33,896 bases of DNA from a virus. The stretch lies in IMG/VR virus record IMGVR_UViG_3300024520_000292, positions 1 to 33,896 of that record. One strand, 5' to 3'. A model generated the notes under the pieces. It saw only the letters and a list, made by a program, of their open reading frames with translations, made no database searches and had not been told where the DNA came from. Shown piece after piece: positions 16,564-24,463 of this stretch. A program made the translations under genes and the position numbers. The first letter of the stretch is position 1, and every line of letters starts with the position of its first letter.

Positions 16564-17274
16564 CTAGAAGTCTGCATCATCCAAGTTTGAGATATCATCA
16601 ACATCCGAAGACTCATCGCTGTCATCATCCAGATTGATGTCATCTGGGTCAGAAGGTTTTGCATCCTTAGCATCCATATACTCTTGACCTTGTGCCCTTT
16701 CTTTTGGAGTGAAGACCAGTTTACCCGTACCTCTACTATCTGAAAGGTGAGGATAATATGGAAGAACAAGTCTCGGACTACCTGTATATACAGATCCAAG
16801 AATTTTAATCTGCAAGTCCTCTTTCTCAGTAGCCCTGACTTTCTCCATAGCAGCTACAAACTGCTTCATGAACATGCCCCACTCCTTTAAGATAGCTTCA
16901 TCGCTATCTCCTTGATGTGGAACATCAATCTGATCACCGGCCCACTTCTCTCGTTCTTCTTTTCCTTCCAGCAGACAGAAATAGAACAACCAGTGATTAA
17001 CCATAAACATCATCTGCTCTTCGTGCTCTTCTCTAACATAATACTCACTCTTGGTATTAGGAGCCTTAAAAGCATATGTGAATTTCAGACCTTCAAATCC
17101 TTCACCTTTCAGTTCAAAGACTGCTTGCAAGGTCTTCCATTTATTCTCTTGAAAATCCAGTTCTTCAATACCAAACTCAAGTAGTACAACTGGTCCACAA
17201 TAAGGTCTGTCCAGAAACCCTGTGCTGTCTTGAAATGGTTTACGATCTCCTAATGATTCTTTTCCAAATGGCAT
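16564..17274 (-). CDS. Probable single-stranded DNA-binding protein (acidic tail)
   Basis: The 236-residue product has a beta-rich N-terminal half (VVLLEFGIEEL..., LQAVFELKGEGFEGLKFTYAFKAP) suited to an OB-like fold. Its strongly acidic C-terminal tail (from about residue 207, DPDDINLDDDSDE...) ends in DDADF. Acidic tails ending in a hydrophobic or aromatic residue are typical of phage and bacterial SSB, where they recruit replication proteins. Position between primase and a recombinase-like ATPase supports this. There is no direct motif proof of ssDNA binding. Hairpins flank the gene on both sides, so its message may be a separate unit. Confidence 0.5.
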   Translation of the reverse strand: MPFGKESLGDRKPFQDSTGFLDRPYCGPVVLLEFGIEELDFQENKWKTLQAVFELKGEGFEGLKFTYAFKAPNTKSEYYVREEHEEQMMFMVNHWLFYFCLLEGKEEREKWAGDQIDVPHQGDSDEAILKEWGMFMKQFVAAMEKVRATEKEDLQIKILGSVYTGSPRLVLPYYPHLSDSRGTGKLVFTPKERAQGQEYMDAKDAKPSDPDDINLDDDSDESSDVDDISNLDDADF

Positions 17275-17307
17275 AATTCTATTATCTAGGGGTTAAGAAC
17301 ATAGAAA

Positions 17308-17332
17308 GGGAGAAGACACCTGAGTATCTCCC
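17308..17332 (-). terminator. Weak terminator hairpin between the two acidic-tail genes
   Basis: GGGAGA (17308-17313) pairs with TCTCCC (17327-17332) over a 13-base loop. On the minus strand TTTCTATGTTCTT follows, an interrupted U-rich tail. It may only partly stop transcription between 17361-17903 and 16564-17274. The A/T-rich 17275-17300 just beyond might hold a promoter, but no -35 element is recognisable. Confidence 0.5.
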
Positions 17333-17360
17333 CCCTCTCTCTTTCCTTTGAACTCTTTGT

Positions 17361-17903
17361 CTAAAGAGACGCAAATACGTCTTCACCTTCGTCATCGAGT
17401 TCCACATCACCTTCCAGTCCTTCTTCTTCTGTCTCTACAGCAGAATCCTCTTGTGCAACCTCTGCTTCGGAATCTTCCTCTGTTGCTACCTCTCGGGTAG
17501 ACTCTCCTTCTCCAAGAGCTACGATTTGGAAGATCGGACGTTCTGCACCTTCAATTTCAACCTCAACGAGCTTGAACTCATTGATTCCTTCCAATCCGCT
17601 GTTGTCAAGCAGGACTCTGAGAGCCGGACGCTGGAAGGTTCCTGTCTTCTCCCGCTTGGTCTTTACTCCAGCTTCATCGGTATACGTCTTCGTATTGTAT
17701 ACCTGACCTTCACCATCGGGAACACATTGCAAGTAGACATTACCATTGGCTGTACCAACATTGAACCCATAGGGATCAACCCGAGCCTTGGCATTACCAA
17801 ACTGAAATGCTTTCTTACCTGCAACAAACCGGAGATCGTAACGAGTTCCTGCTCTTCGAGCTTTCATTGAGACAGGAGTGATGTCTGACAATTCGAGTGT
17901 CAT
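17361..17903 (-). CDS. Acidic-tailed protein, possibly DNA-binding, next to Sak4-like ATPase
   Basis: The protein has 180 residues. The first 125 are beta-rich with basic patches (SMKARRAGTRYDLRFVAGKK, KTKREKTGTFQRPALRV). From about residue 133 the protein is almost entirely acidic and ends EDVFASL. A basic beta-domain followed by an acidic tail is reminiscent of ssDNA-binding proteins, making it the second such protein in this operon. It starts six bases after the stop of the Sak4-like gene. The gene appears more G+C-rich than the polymerase region. No family is recognised; co-function with the ATPase is inferred from position. Confidence 0.5.
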   Translation of the reverse strand: MTLELSDITPVSMKARRAGTRYDLRFVAGKKAFQFGNAKARVDPYGFNVGTANGNVYLQCVPDGEGQVYNTKTYTDEAGVKTKREKTGTFQRPALRVLLDNSGLEGINEFKLVEVEIEGAERPIFQIVALGEGESTREVATEEDSEAEVAQEDSAVETEEEGLEGDVELDDEGEDVFASL

Positions 17904-17909
17904 GATACT

Positions 17910-18740
17910 TTAGGGATTTTGTTTGTGTGATGCTCTGTTAGTAGAGCGATTTTGTTGTTGGACATTAATATAGACTTCCTTCCAGAAAATGTCAACCCTT
18001 TCGCCAACCTTTTTTGATATCAAGATATCCTTTCCATCCAAATGTCTACATCTTGTCCCGCAGTTGTCCATATCTGAGGTTTGGAAATTGAGTCTCCCGT
18101 CATCTCCATCTCTATAGAAATAACCGATTGCGTCACAATCTCTACAGAGAATCTCACGCATCTTTCCGGTCAGATCTATATCCTTAGCTTGGACTTCTTC
18201 ATCACCTTTTCGAATGATTTTGTCTCTGAGGTGAGCTACAAGAACTAAACTTCCATCTTTCGGTCTACAAGCCTCCGCTTTGTTAAGCATATGGAAGAAT
18301 GCTTTGCGATACCAATAGTAACCACCACCATGAGGTAGACCAAGAATATCATCACTGGTAAAGTTCTTACCCGCAGGACTCCTTTTATACATCTTGATGG
18401 CTAGAGGCTGGATGAAGTTCTCAAGACCGGATACGGTGTCTACTATCACATACTTGTAGGGACGACCCGCAGCAATAATAGCATCGCAAGTCTTAAGAAA
18501 TCCTCCAGCCCCACGGACGTTAATCTTCACAGCGTCCAGATAATCCGTTGAACCCTCCGTATCAAGTATGATATAATTCTCGAAGCCTGTCATGATTGTA
18601 CTCTTGCCCTTTTTCGGAGCAGCGTAGACCAGTAGGACTCGGGGATTAAAGATTTTTGAACGAACGATACCAGTTGGGAGAACTACTGGCTTGGACTTGG
18701 GTTTGGATTTGGGTTTTTCAGCCTGTGTGTCTGTTGTCAT
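17910..18740 (-). CDS. Sak4-like / AAA_24 RecA-fold recombination ATPase
   Basis: The 276-residue protein has a Lys/Pro-rich N-terminus, then a RecA-type core. The Walker A motif is APKKGKST (41-48). The strand IILDTEGST (57-65) follows, and the Walker B strand is KYVIVDTVS (96-104). LVLVAHLRDK supplies the later strand with a polar sensor. This short arrangement matches phage Sak4-like single-strand annealing/recombination ATPases, which pair with an SSB. Cysteines (CRDCDAIG... CGTRC, about 200-230) could bind metal. A near-consensus promoter lies immediately upstream, so this gene can start its own transcript. The exact family (Sak4 versus another AAA_24 protein) needs a profile search. Confidence 0.72.
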   Translation of the reverse strand: MTTDTQAEKPKSKPKSKPVVLPTGIVRSKIFNPRVLLVYAAPKKGKSTIMTGFENYIILDTEGSTDYLDAVKINVRGAGGFLKTCDAIIAAGRPYKYVIVDTVSGLENFIQPLAIKMYKRSPAGKNFTSDDILGLPHGGGYYWYRKAFFHMLNKAEACRPKDGSLVLVAHLRDKIIRKGDEEVQAKDIDLTGKMREILCRDCDAIGYFYRDGDDGRLNFQTSDMDNCGTRCRHLDGKDILISKKVGERVDIFWKEVYINVQQQNRSTNRASHKQNP

Positions 18741-18749
18741 CTCTTTGAT

Positions 18750-18778
18750 AATATAACTTTTTTAAACAGTTTTGTCAA
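18750..18778 (-). promoter_or_regulatory. Sigma70-type promoter for the Sak4-like gene
   Basis: On the minus strand TTGACA (18778-18773) is followed after exactly 17 bases by TATATT (18755-18750). Only nine bases separate the -10 box from the ATG at 18740. Transcription would start within about three bases of the start codon and give a leaderless or nearly leaderless mRNA. Confidence 0.75.
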
Positions 18779-18782
18779 GTGT

Positions 18783-19859
18783 TTATGGATGTTTTCTTAA
18801 CGGTGGAAAAGTCGCTAGCTTATAATCGTCATCTGTCATATCTACAACTCTTTTCAATTCTTTAAACATGCCCATCTCACCGATAAAATTGAGGGGTAAG
18901 TGAACCTGATCTGTCCCAAGAGTATTCTTGAGTAGAGTTAGAACACGAAACCTATTATTTCCTTTGGGATCAGTAAACTTGTTAACCTTATATCTCAAAC
19001 AATCAGTTCTACCGAATCTCTTAGGGTCGAACAATGTGAAACACACATCGGAATCTTCAAAAGTATTTCCTGTCTCTTTAAAATCTGTCTCTTCTGGAAA
19101 GAATGTCTCTGCTTTTCTTCTATATACGTCTGATAAAGATCTATTGAACTGACTGACTCCTACGTTAGAGAATCCATATAGATCTCTCTTCTTAGCCAAT
19201 ACAGAACTTACCTCATCTATAGTTTCCTTTCTAGACTTTCTTGGTCCTCCTTTTAATCTTCCAAAATGATCTAATATTGTCAATGTAATTAGATTATCAT
19301 CATTAGCTTTATAGCTATATATTCCATAGTCTCTATTAATTACTTTGAGTGTACCATTCCTATTTGCCCATGCATCTAAATGTTTGGATATTTGAAGTGC
19401 TGTTGGACTTCCACCCATAATCTTTACATGGTCCTGCATCTCCTCAAAATAATCTAATTGTTCCTTTATTATATCATATAGTTCATCACTAACTCTGCTC
19501 TTGGGAACTTTTCCTAAAACATATCTTGGATGTAAAATGTATCCGTATTTCTTATATATTCTATAACATGCCCACTTAGCTACATAAAATGCTTCCGCTC
19601 TCTCCATACTTCTAATAAATATAGCTAATTTTATATTTGTCTCCTTACGATTGGTATACCACCAATCATATGCTTCAAGTACATACATCTGATGTACGAG
19701 ACTACTCTTACCAGAACCACTGTTTCCTCCTATTAATGTATATTGATTTCTGGTTATATCAACATGTTCAGATAGTCTAGGAAATGGAAGTGGGATTGAT
19801 ACACTCTTGCCTGATCTACCTCTCTGAACTTCTCTGAGAAACTTGTTATAGTATCCCAT
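18783..19859 (-). CDS. DnaB-like replicative helicase (RecA-fold domain only)
   Basis: The 358-residue product lacks the N-terminal DnaB domain and starts almost at once with the helicase core. Walker A is GGNSGSGKSS (44-53). FIRSMERAEA (81-90) takes the place of the strand with the catalytic Glu. Walker B is LTILDHFGRL (193-202). VGVSQFNRSLSDV (233-245) is the DnaB motif with the Gln sensor. Similar short helicases occur in phages that use a T7- or SPP1-unlike replisome. It would ring the lagging strand and drive the fork with the primase nearby. Its start shares a base with the stop of the upstream gene (TAATG). Confidence 0.77.
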   Translation of the reverse strand: MGYYNKFLREVQRGRSGKSVSIPLPFPRLSEHVDITRNQYTLIGGNSGSGKSSLVHQMYVLEAYDWWYTNRKETNIKLAIFIRSMERAEAFYVAKWACYRIYKKYGYILHPRYVLGKVPKSRVSDELYDIIKEQLDYFEEMQDHVKIMGGSPTALQISKHLDAWANRNGTLKVINRDYGIYSYKANDDNLITLTILDHFGRLKGGPRKSRKETIDEVSSVLAKKRDLYGFSNVGVSQFNRSLSDVYRRKAETFFPEETDFKETGNTFEDSDVCFTLFDPKRFGRTDCLRYKVNKFTDPKGNNRFRVLTLLKNTLGTDQVHLPLNFIGEMGMFKELKRVVDMTDDDYKLATFPPLRKHP

Positions 19860-20521
19860 TAAATCACTACTTCAGAGAGTTCGGGTTTGTCTCCGTTATC
19901 TTGAGCCATTTCTTTCTCAAGATCAACCCAATACTCAGACTTAAGGAACCTATCAATTCTCATATTGACAAGCTTCTTATCTTTAGCCCACTTCAATACT
20001 CTGATTAGTCTGAAATGCTGATTGTTTGTTACTATCTTACGCATATAGTCTATTTCTAGACTATCTTTGTCTACGATTTTAAGGGGAAGTCTAGTATTCT
20101 GCCCATCTTTTATTGTATATATATGAGCAGGATAGAGATTCCAGAACTCTTCAAACTCGTCCTCTAGAGCGAATAAACTACTTCTAAATTTGTCTGTTAA
20201 ATCTAATTGATCAAAATCTGGGTTTTCTGCATCTACGCTTGAATCTAGAACGCCACGCATTATCAAGTACTGCACATCTCCACTAGTCCAATTACCGTGT
20301 ATAAGCTTCTGTTCTCTTTTAGGGATCTCCCTCATAAAGTTAACATACTCATACAGACTACTCGCTATCGCCTTCTTACCGCCTGATTCTTCAAGATATA
20401 TACTTCTACCTGATGCTTTCTCAAGCTCAGATAAATGAAGAATATATACGAGTAAGAACTGTTTAGGAGTAATCTTCCATTCCATGAGGAATGAGACATA
20501 TTCATGGACTTGCAGAATCAT
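19859..20521 (-). CDS. Possible replication initiation / helicase-loader protein
   Basis: The protein has 220 residues. The C-terminal half has FEEFWNLYPA (about 143-152), spaced hydrophobics and RVLKWAKDKKLVNMRIDRFLKSEYW (about 180-204). The EFWNLYP...W....L...FL....W pattern resembles the C-terminal DNA- or helicase-contacting part of phage replication organisers. The N-terminal part is helical. Direct translational coupling (one-base overlap) to the DnaB-like helicase is the best reason to think of a loader. No family is certain. Confidence 0.4.
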   Translation of the reverse strand: MILQVHEYVSFLMEWKITPKQFLLVYILHLSELEKASGRSIYLEESGGKKAIASSLYEYVNFMREIPKREQKLIHGNWTSGDVQYLIMRGVLDSSVDAENPDFDQLDLTDKFRSSLFALEDEFEEFWNLYPAHIYTIKDGQNTRLPLKIVDKDSLEIDYMRKIVTNNQHFRLIRVLKWAKDKKLVNMRIDRFLKSEYWVDLEKEMAQDNGDKPELSEVVI

Positions 20522-20534
20522 TTCTGTTTTATTA

Positions 20535-20571
20535 AAGGGTACACAATGCAGAGATCATACAGTGTACCCTT
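20535..20571 (-). other. Intergenic perfect hairpin before the putative loader gene
   Basis: AAGGGTACAC (20535-20544) pairs perfectly with GTGTACCCTT (20562-20571) around a 17-base loop, directly between the SF2 helicase stop and the start of 19859-20521. On the minus strand the following bases are TAATAAAA, a poor U-tract. A weak terminator, attenuator or processing site fits better than a full stop signal. Confidence 0.6.
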
Positions 20572-20595
20572 CAATCATCTCTTATTCTTACCATT

Positions 20596-21840
20596 CTAAA
20601 CCTCAATTTGGTTAATGTTATTGATGTGAGTTATTACCGTTCTCGGCACCTTCTTCTGCCGACTCTTTAGCCACTTATAGTCTTGAGTTTCTAATACGTA
20701 GATTTCTATAATTATTGTCGATTTTCCTTCCACCTTTCTAAGAGATCTACCATATCTTTGTATAGCTTGAAGAGCTTTAGAGCTACCACTCGTGACGATA
20801 ACCATATCAATAAGAGGTAAATCAGCCCCAAGATCCAAAGCTCTTGCAGTAGATAAGACGTGACATTTAACTGTGCCATCATTACTTGCAAAACGTTTAA
20901 CAGCATACTGCTTCATTCTCTTAGCACCAACATACTTTCCATCTACAGTCTCTCCTTTCACTTTAGAGTGATAGACAGCACACGTATCTCCCATGTTATT
21001 ATGTATGTGATTTGCTGCTTCTATACTCTGAGAGAAAGCTATTATCTTCCGATTCGGGAAAGTATTACAAATATCTATAGCAAGATCCAGCTTGGGTCTG
21101 TATTCATACAGAAATGTTTGACGTTTTCGTATATATTCCTGTAACTTTCTTGCCAAAAGGAATATCTGGCTGGCTGGTATGTCCATCTCCTGAGAGAATT
21201 TCTCTCTCACTGCTTTGTTGAACATACACTTTCTAGCCAGATTCAAGTCGTGACGGAACATTGCGAATAGACGTATAAACTTCTGGTTTATTACATCATA
21301 AGCTTCACGATCTGTCGTTGGTAACTCTATACCCAGATTGTATATCACATAATCACTTATCCATCCATTGTCTCTAGCTTCTCTAATTGTAATCTCATCT
21401 ACTACTGGACATTTCTTACGGATTATGTTATACTTAGCGTCCTTCTCATCCAGTGTAGCAGTAAGACCAATAACAAACTTGTACTCAACATGAGTAAATA
21501 CTTTTCTAAATGTAGGAGCACTATACATGTGAACTTCGTCTAGTATTAGAAGTCCTGTTTTGTGCTTACTCCTTATTAGAGAGTTAATTACCCATACTTG
21601 AGTACGAGACCACTTCTCATCTTTTACTATCCCTTCCCATTGTTCCTTCAGATAATTGGTAGGAACAACAATGATGATAGGAAATCCACGATTCTTATTC
21701 TTTAGAAAGCGACCTATCAACTGAGCTATCATGCTCTTCCCAAAGCCAGTTGTACCTACTACAGTTCCTCTTCCTTTCCCATCTATCCACAACCTAGCTG
21801 CTTTCTTCTGTCTGTTCAGCCTGCTCTGGTCTAGTTTCAT
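20596..21840 (-). CDS. SF2 DEAD/DEAH-box helicase (UvsW/XPB-like)
   Basis: The 414-residue helicase has the SF2 motif series. A glutamine-bearing opening is RQKKAARLWI. Walker A is GTTGFGKS (29-36), motif Ia VVPTNYLKEQW (58-68), DEVH (101-104) and motif III GLTATL (125-130). Near the C-terminus come motif V-like STARALDLGADLP and motif VI QAIQRYGRSLRK. This matches UvsW/XPB-type enzymes that unwind branched DNA and R-loops. A coil-rich insert lies between the two RecA-like halves (about 165-245). AGAGG nine bases before the ATG supports the start. It probably works with the recombination nuclease and ATPase, as UvsW does in T4. Confidence 0.82.
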   Translation of the reverse strand: MKLDQSRLNRQKKAARLWIDGKGRGTVVGTTGFGKSMIAQLIGRFLKNKNRGFPIIIVVPTNYLKEQWEGIVKDEKWSRTQVWVINSLIRSKHKTGLLILDEVHMYSAPTFRKVFTHVEYKFVIGLTATLDEKDAKYNIIRKKCPVVDEITIREARDNGWISDYVIYNLGIELPTTDREAYDVINQKFIRLFAMFRHDLNLARKCMFNKAVREKFSQEMDIPASQIFLLARKLQEYIRKRQTFLYEYRPKLDLAIDICNTFPNRKIIAFSQSIEAANHIHNNMGDTCAVYHSKVKGETVDGKYVGAKRMKQYAVKRFASNDGTVKCHVLSTARALDLGADLPLIDMVIVTSGSSKALQAIQRYGRSLRKVEGKSTIIIEIYVLETQDYKWLKSRQKKVPRTVITHINNINQIEV

Positions 21841-21843
21841 GAA

Positions 21844-22086
21844 TTAATACCTCTGCATCATTTTACAATAAGCATCTACCCACCAACCGTCTTTAGGAGC
21901 GGATTCTTCATGATTATTAAAGGGATTTGGCAGATCTGACCCCTCAATTACTCTTTTGATTGTGTTGTAGTGATAACCACAAAGCTTTGCTGCTTTGTAT
22001 GAACTAACTCCTTCATCACGAAGTTGAATAAAGTACTGTGCAGCTTTAAGGCGCTTCTTCTGTTCCTTTGGCGAAACTATTCTCAT
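21844..22086 (-). CDS. Small helix-turn-helix protein
   Basis: This 80-residue protein starts with a basic helical segment and then has a clear helix-turn-helix pattern: GVSSYKAAKLCGYHYNTIKRVIEG (about 26-49). The turn is at the Cys-Gly-Tyr. It could bind DNA as a regulator or origin factor. The C-terminal 30 residues are Trp/Tyr-rich. It lies between the polymerase cluster and the SF2 helicase, overlapping 22046-22312 by 41 bases and ending three bases before the helicase ATG. Confidence 0.6.
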   Translation of the reverse strand: MRIVSPKEQKKRLKAAQYFIQLRDEGVSSYKAAKLCGYHYNTIKRVIEGSDLPNPFNNHEESAPKDGWWVDAYCKMMQRY

Positions 22087-22312
22087 CTACGGATTCGATA
22101 AATTCATTCCATCCCTTCTCAGTCCACCAGACATTCAAGACAACCATTGACTCATCTATTACCCACGGTTTATCTAGAAGAGTTCTGATTGTTGTGAATG
22201 GTTCAAATATGGGTACTGATACTACCTTCTCTACTTGTTCACGTATAAAACTGTTAGATGCTAAACCAATAGGTTTATCTTTTGCTATCTCATATAAATC
22301 AGATAAAGTCAT
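22046..22312 (-). CDS. Small protein of unknown function next to DNA polymerase
   Basis: The 88-residue product is mixed helix and strand (LSDLYEIAKDKPIGLASNSFIREQVEKVVSV up to the midpoint, then WVIDESMVVLNVWWTEKGW). It overlaps the polymerase stop by four bases, so translation is coupled. Because of its place it may be a polymerase accessory factor, but no motif supports this. Confidence 0.5.
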   Translation of the reverse strand: MTLSDLYEIAKDKPIGLASNSFIREQVEKVVSVPIFEPFTTIRTLLDKPWVIDESMVVLNVWWTEKGWNEFIESVDENSFAKGTEEAP

Positions 22313-24252
22313 ATCAAACTTGATTGTGTTACTGTAAACATCTCTACTATCTTGTTTGCTTGTCCTATATAAAATCTTCTATCTATTATATCAAGACTAC
22401 CCATCTTCTTCTTATAAGCTTTTAGATCATTAACTAAAAAGACATTGTGATCTTTTACCATCTGTACTCTAGAACCATCAGCTTTATATTTACTGAGAAT
22501 ACCACCATGACTTGTCTTACAAACAAAATATCTATTGATCTTCTGTACAGGCTCACGGACTACTACTCTACCTTCTATATCAAGCTTCTCATGAAATACT
22601 TGACTAAACATCTTACCTACACCTTGAGCTTTACAGAAATCTAAGACATCTTCATGATCATTTATCGTATCCTCTATCTGTATACCATATACAAAGTAGT
22701 TATGAAGAGCAAGACTTATTATAGGCGAATCAAATCCTTTATGTAAACCTAAAATTACTGTTGGATGAATAAGATTATCCTTGTCTAGATCTCCCTTACC
22801 TTTAACCTTACCATCTGTTTTGATAGCTAGATAGTTGTTTACATCTCGAATAGCGAAAGTCTCGAAGAGTGAGAAGTCTAAGACAAACTTATGTCTTCTG
22901 GTCCAACCTCTACACATTGTATAGAAAAGATCTCGTTGATCTTTATAGACTTTAGCTACAATTCCATCAGTATTAGCATAAAGGACTGTAATCCCTTTCA
23001 TCTCCAAAGCTTCAATAAGCATCAACAAGAACAACTGTCCATTGATTGTAATCCTATAGAGGGCCATAGGATCATACAACCAAGAGTGTTCATAATTAAA
23101 CTTACCAAATACACTGTTAACAGTAACCTTATTCGACTCACTAGTAACCACATCTCCTTTCTTCTTAGCTGCCAATCTCTCATCTGTCATATCTCCAACT
23201 AGATCAAGAAAAGAAGGCTCTAAGTGAGCTGGTCTTATCTGTAAGTTCAACATTATATTGGGATAATATGAACTCACATCTGCATCTATTATGTCATATC
23301 CTTTCTTACTTTGATAGACTACAGGTTTGGGCTTCTTCTTCTTACCTACTACAACATAGTGTACAGAATGAAGACCACCTTTAGCTACATCATAATAAGT
23401 ATCATTTATCCTTACCTTTCTTCCCCAAGATTGAGTAGTATTGATATGGTCTCCCTTTATATCTATCAAGAATCTCTGTAATCCCGGAGTCTTGAACTCT
23501 ATCTCTTCTCCCACAATGTCAGACATGCTCATCCATTCTCTCGGAGTTCTATCATTTCTAAAACTCCAGACATTCTGCTTAGTTATCTTACTATAAGCAG
23601 GCTCAAGGATTCTACTACTCATCGTACTATTGCTATCAGACAATAGATTCACACCATACTTAACAGACATCTTAGCTCTCATATTTATATCCTCACGGAG
23701 AGCTTTGTATAAGTGTTCTGTTATATTTACATCGTTCTTACAATACCTCAACATTGAGGGACCATCTGCTAATTGAACTGTTGCTTCTACTGGTAAAGGT
23801 AGATCAAGAATCAAAGGCCACTTCATATTGATAGCGGCCTTCTTAAGAGATATACGCCTGTCATTCACTTGCGTAATACTCAGTAGATCTATACTTCTGA
23901 AAGAAACAGGTAGTCTAGTCCAGTTACCATAGGTGATAATTGAACTGGTTGCTTTCTTTAATTGAGTTGCAGCATATTTTGCACCCTTCTCAAGATATAG
24001 TTCTCTATTCTTGAATATCAAAGCAACTAACTGGTCATCGAAGTGACGATTGTTAAACCCAACAAAGAACCTACCCTTAACAGAGAAGAATTGTATTAGT
24101 TCTTCTACTTCATTTGCTACAAAGGCACCTCCCCCTACATGAAAAATCCTGAAGTAGTGGAACTTGTCATCTTTAAGTGTCTTGGCAATAAGCAGGAAGA
24201 AATTCTTAAACACTTCTATATCATAGAAGCATATATCGTGCTGTTTTGCCAT
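22309..24252 (-). CDS. Family B DNA polymerase with 3'-5' exonuclease
   Basis: The 647-residue polymerase begins with an intact proofreading domain: ExoI FYDIEVF (Asp11, Glu13), ExoII GFNNRHFDD (66-73) and ExoIII YCKNDVN (170-176). The KGGLHS segment (291-296) takes the YxGG-type hinge position. Motif A is DADVSSYYP (323-331), motif B KVTVNSVFG (375-383), and motif C YANTDG (425-430). Cellular B enzymes have DTDS in motif C; here the first Asp is Asn427, and the Asp that binds both catalytic metals (Asp429) is kept. It is short for the family and has only about 45 residues between motifs A and B. No Shine-Dalgarno is near the ATG, but AAAGGAG lies 33 bases upstream in an open frame. Confidence 0.87.
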   Translation of the reverse strand: MAKQHDICFYDIEVFKNFFLLIAKTLKDDKFHYFRIFHVGGGAFVANEVEELIQFFSVKGRFFVGFNNRHFDDQLVALIFKNRELYLEKGAKYAATQLKKATSSIITYGNWTRLPVSFRSIDLLSITQVNDRRISLKKAAINMKWPLILDLPLPVEATVQLADGPSMLRYCKNDVNITEHLYKALREDINMRAKMSVKYGVNLLSDSNSTMSSRILEPAYSKITKQNVWSFRNDRTPREWMSMSDIVGEEIEFKTPGLQRFLIDIKGDHINTTQSWGRKVRINDTYYDVAKGGLHSVHYVVVGKKKKPKPVVYQSKKGYDIIDADVSSYYPNIMLNLQIRPAHLEPSFLDLVGDMTDERLAAKKKGDVVTSESNKVTVNSVFGKFNYEHSWLYDPMALYRITINGQLFLLMLIEALEMKGITVLYANTDGIVAKVYKDQRDLFYTMCRGWTRRHKFVLDFSLFETFAIRDVNNYLAIKTDGKVKGKGDLDKDNLIHPTVILGLHKGFDSPIISLALHNYFVYGIQIEDTINDHEDVLDFCKAQGVGKMFSQVFHEKLDIEGRVVVREPVQKINRYFVCKTSHGGILSKYKADGSRVQMVKDHNVFLVNDLKAYKKKMGSLDIIDRRFYIGQANKIVEMFTVTQSSLI

Positions 24253-24336
24253 AGTTATCGTTACTTTTTTTAGTTCTTGTGTTATCTCCTTTAGTCCCTT
24301 ATATTCTTCCAGACCATCCTGTGTGGTGCTTTTCGT

Positions 24337-24380
24337 AGGGGTCTAGCGGTTTTAAGGGTTCCGCTAGACCCCTTATTTTT
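24337..24380 (+). terminator. Perfect terminator hairpin facing away from the genes
   Basis: AGGGGTCTAGCGG (24337-24349) and CCGCTAGACCCCT (24361-24373) make a perfect 13-bp stem with an 11-base loop, followed on the plus strand by TATTTTT. All nearby genes are on the minus strand, where no U-tract follows the hairpin. It therefore looks like the end of an unannotated plus-strand transcript, or a block to antisense transcription. In the polymerase mRNA the same sequence would be a 5'-leader hairpin. Confidence 0.78.
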
Positions 24381-24395
24381 GTGTCTAGGAGATTA

Positions 24396-24424
24396 AATAT
24401 ATAAAACTTTTTGGAATAAAACAA
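24396..24424 (-). promoter_or_regulatory. Possible promoter for DNA polymerase
   Basis: On the minus strand TTGTTT (24424-24419) and TATATT (24401-24396) are separated by 17 bases in an A/T-rich stretch. Transcription would begin near 24390 and give a leader of about 140 bases that includes the hairpin at 24337-24373. The -35 box is poor (three of six), so this is moderate evidence. The rest of 24253-24463 holds no gene. Confidence 0.5.
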
Positions 24425-24463
24425 TACTATTTTCTTATAGATTCCAGTTTCATCGGACACCTA

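Noticed and set aside
17451-17870. Plus-strand open frame of 139 codons
   Set aside because: It is the shadow of the well-supported minus-strand gene 17361-17903; codon pattern and context favour the minus strand.
20535-20571. Rho-independent terminator after the SF2 helicase
   Set aside because: The 10-bp stem is perfect, but both strands lack a U-tract (TAATAAAA or CAATCATC follows); listed as a hairpin instead.
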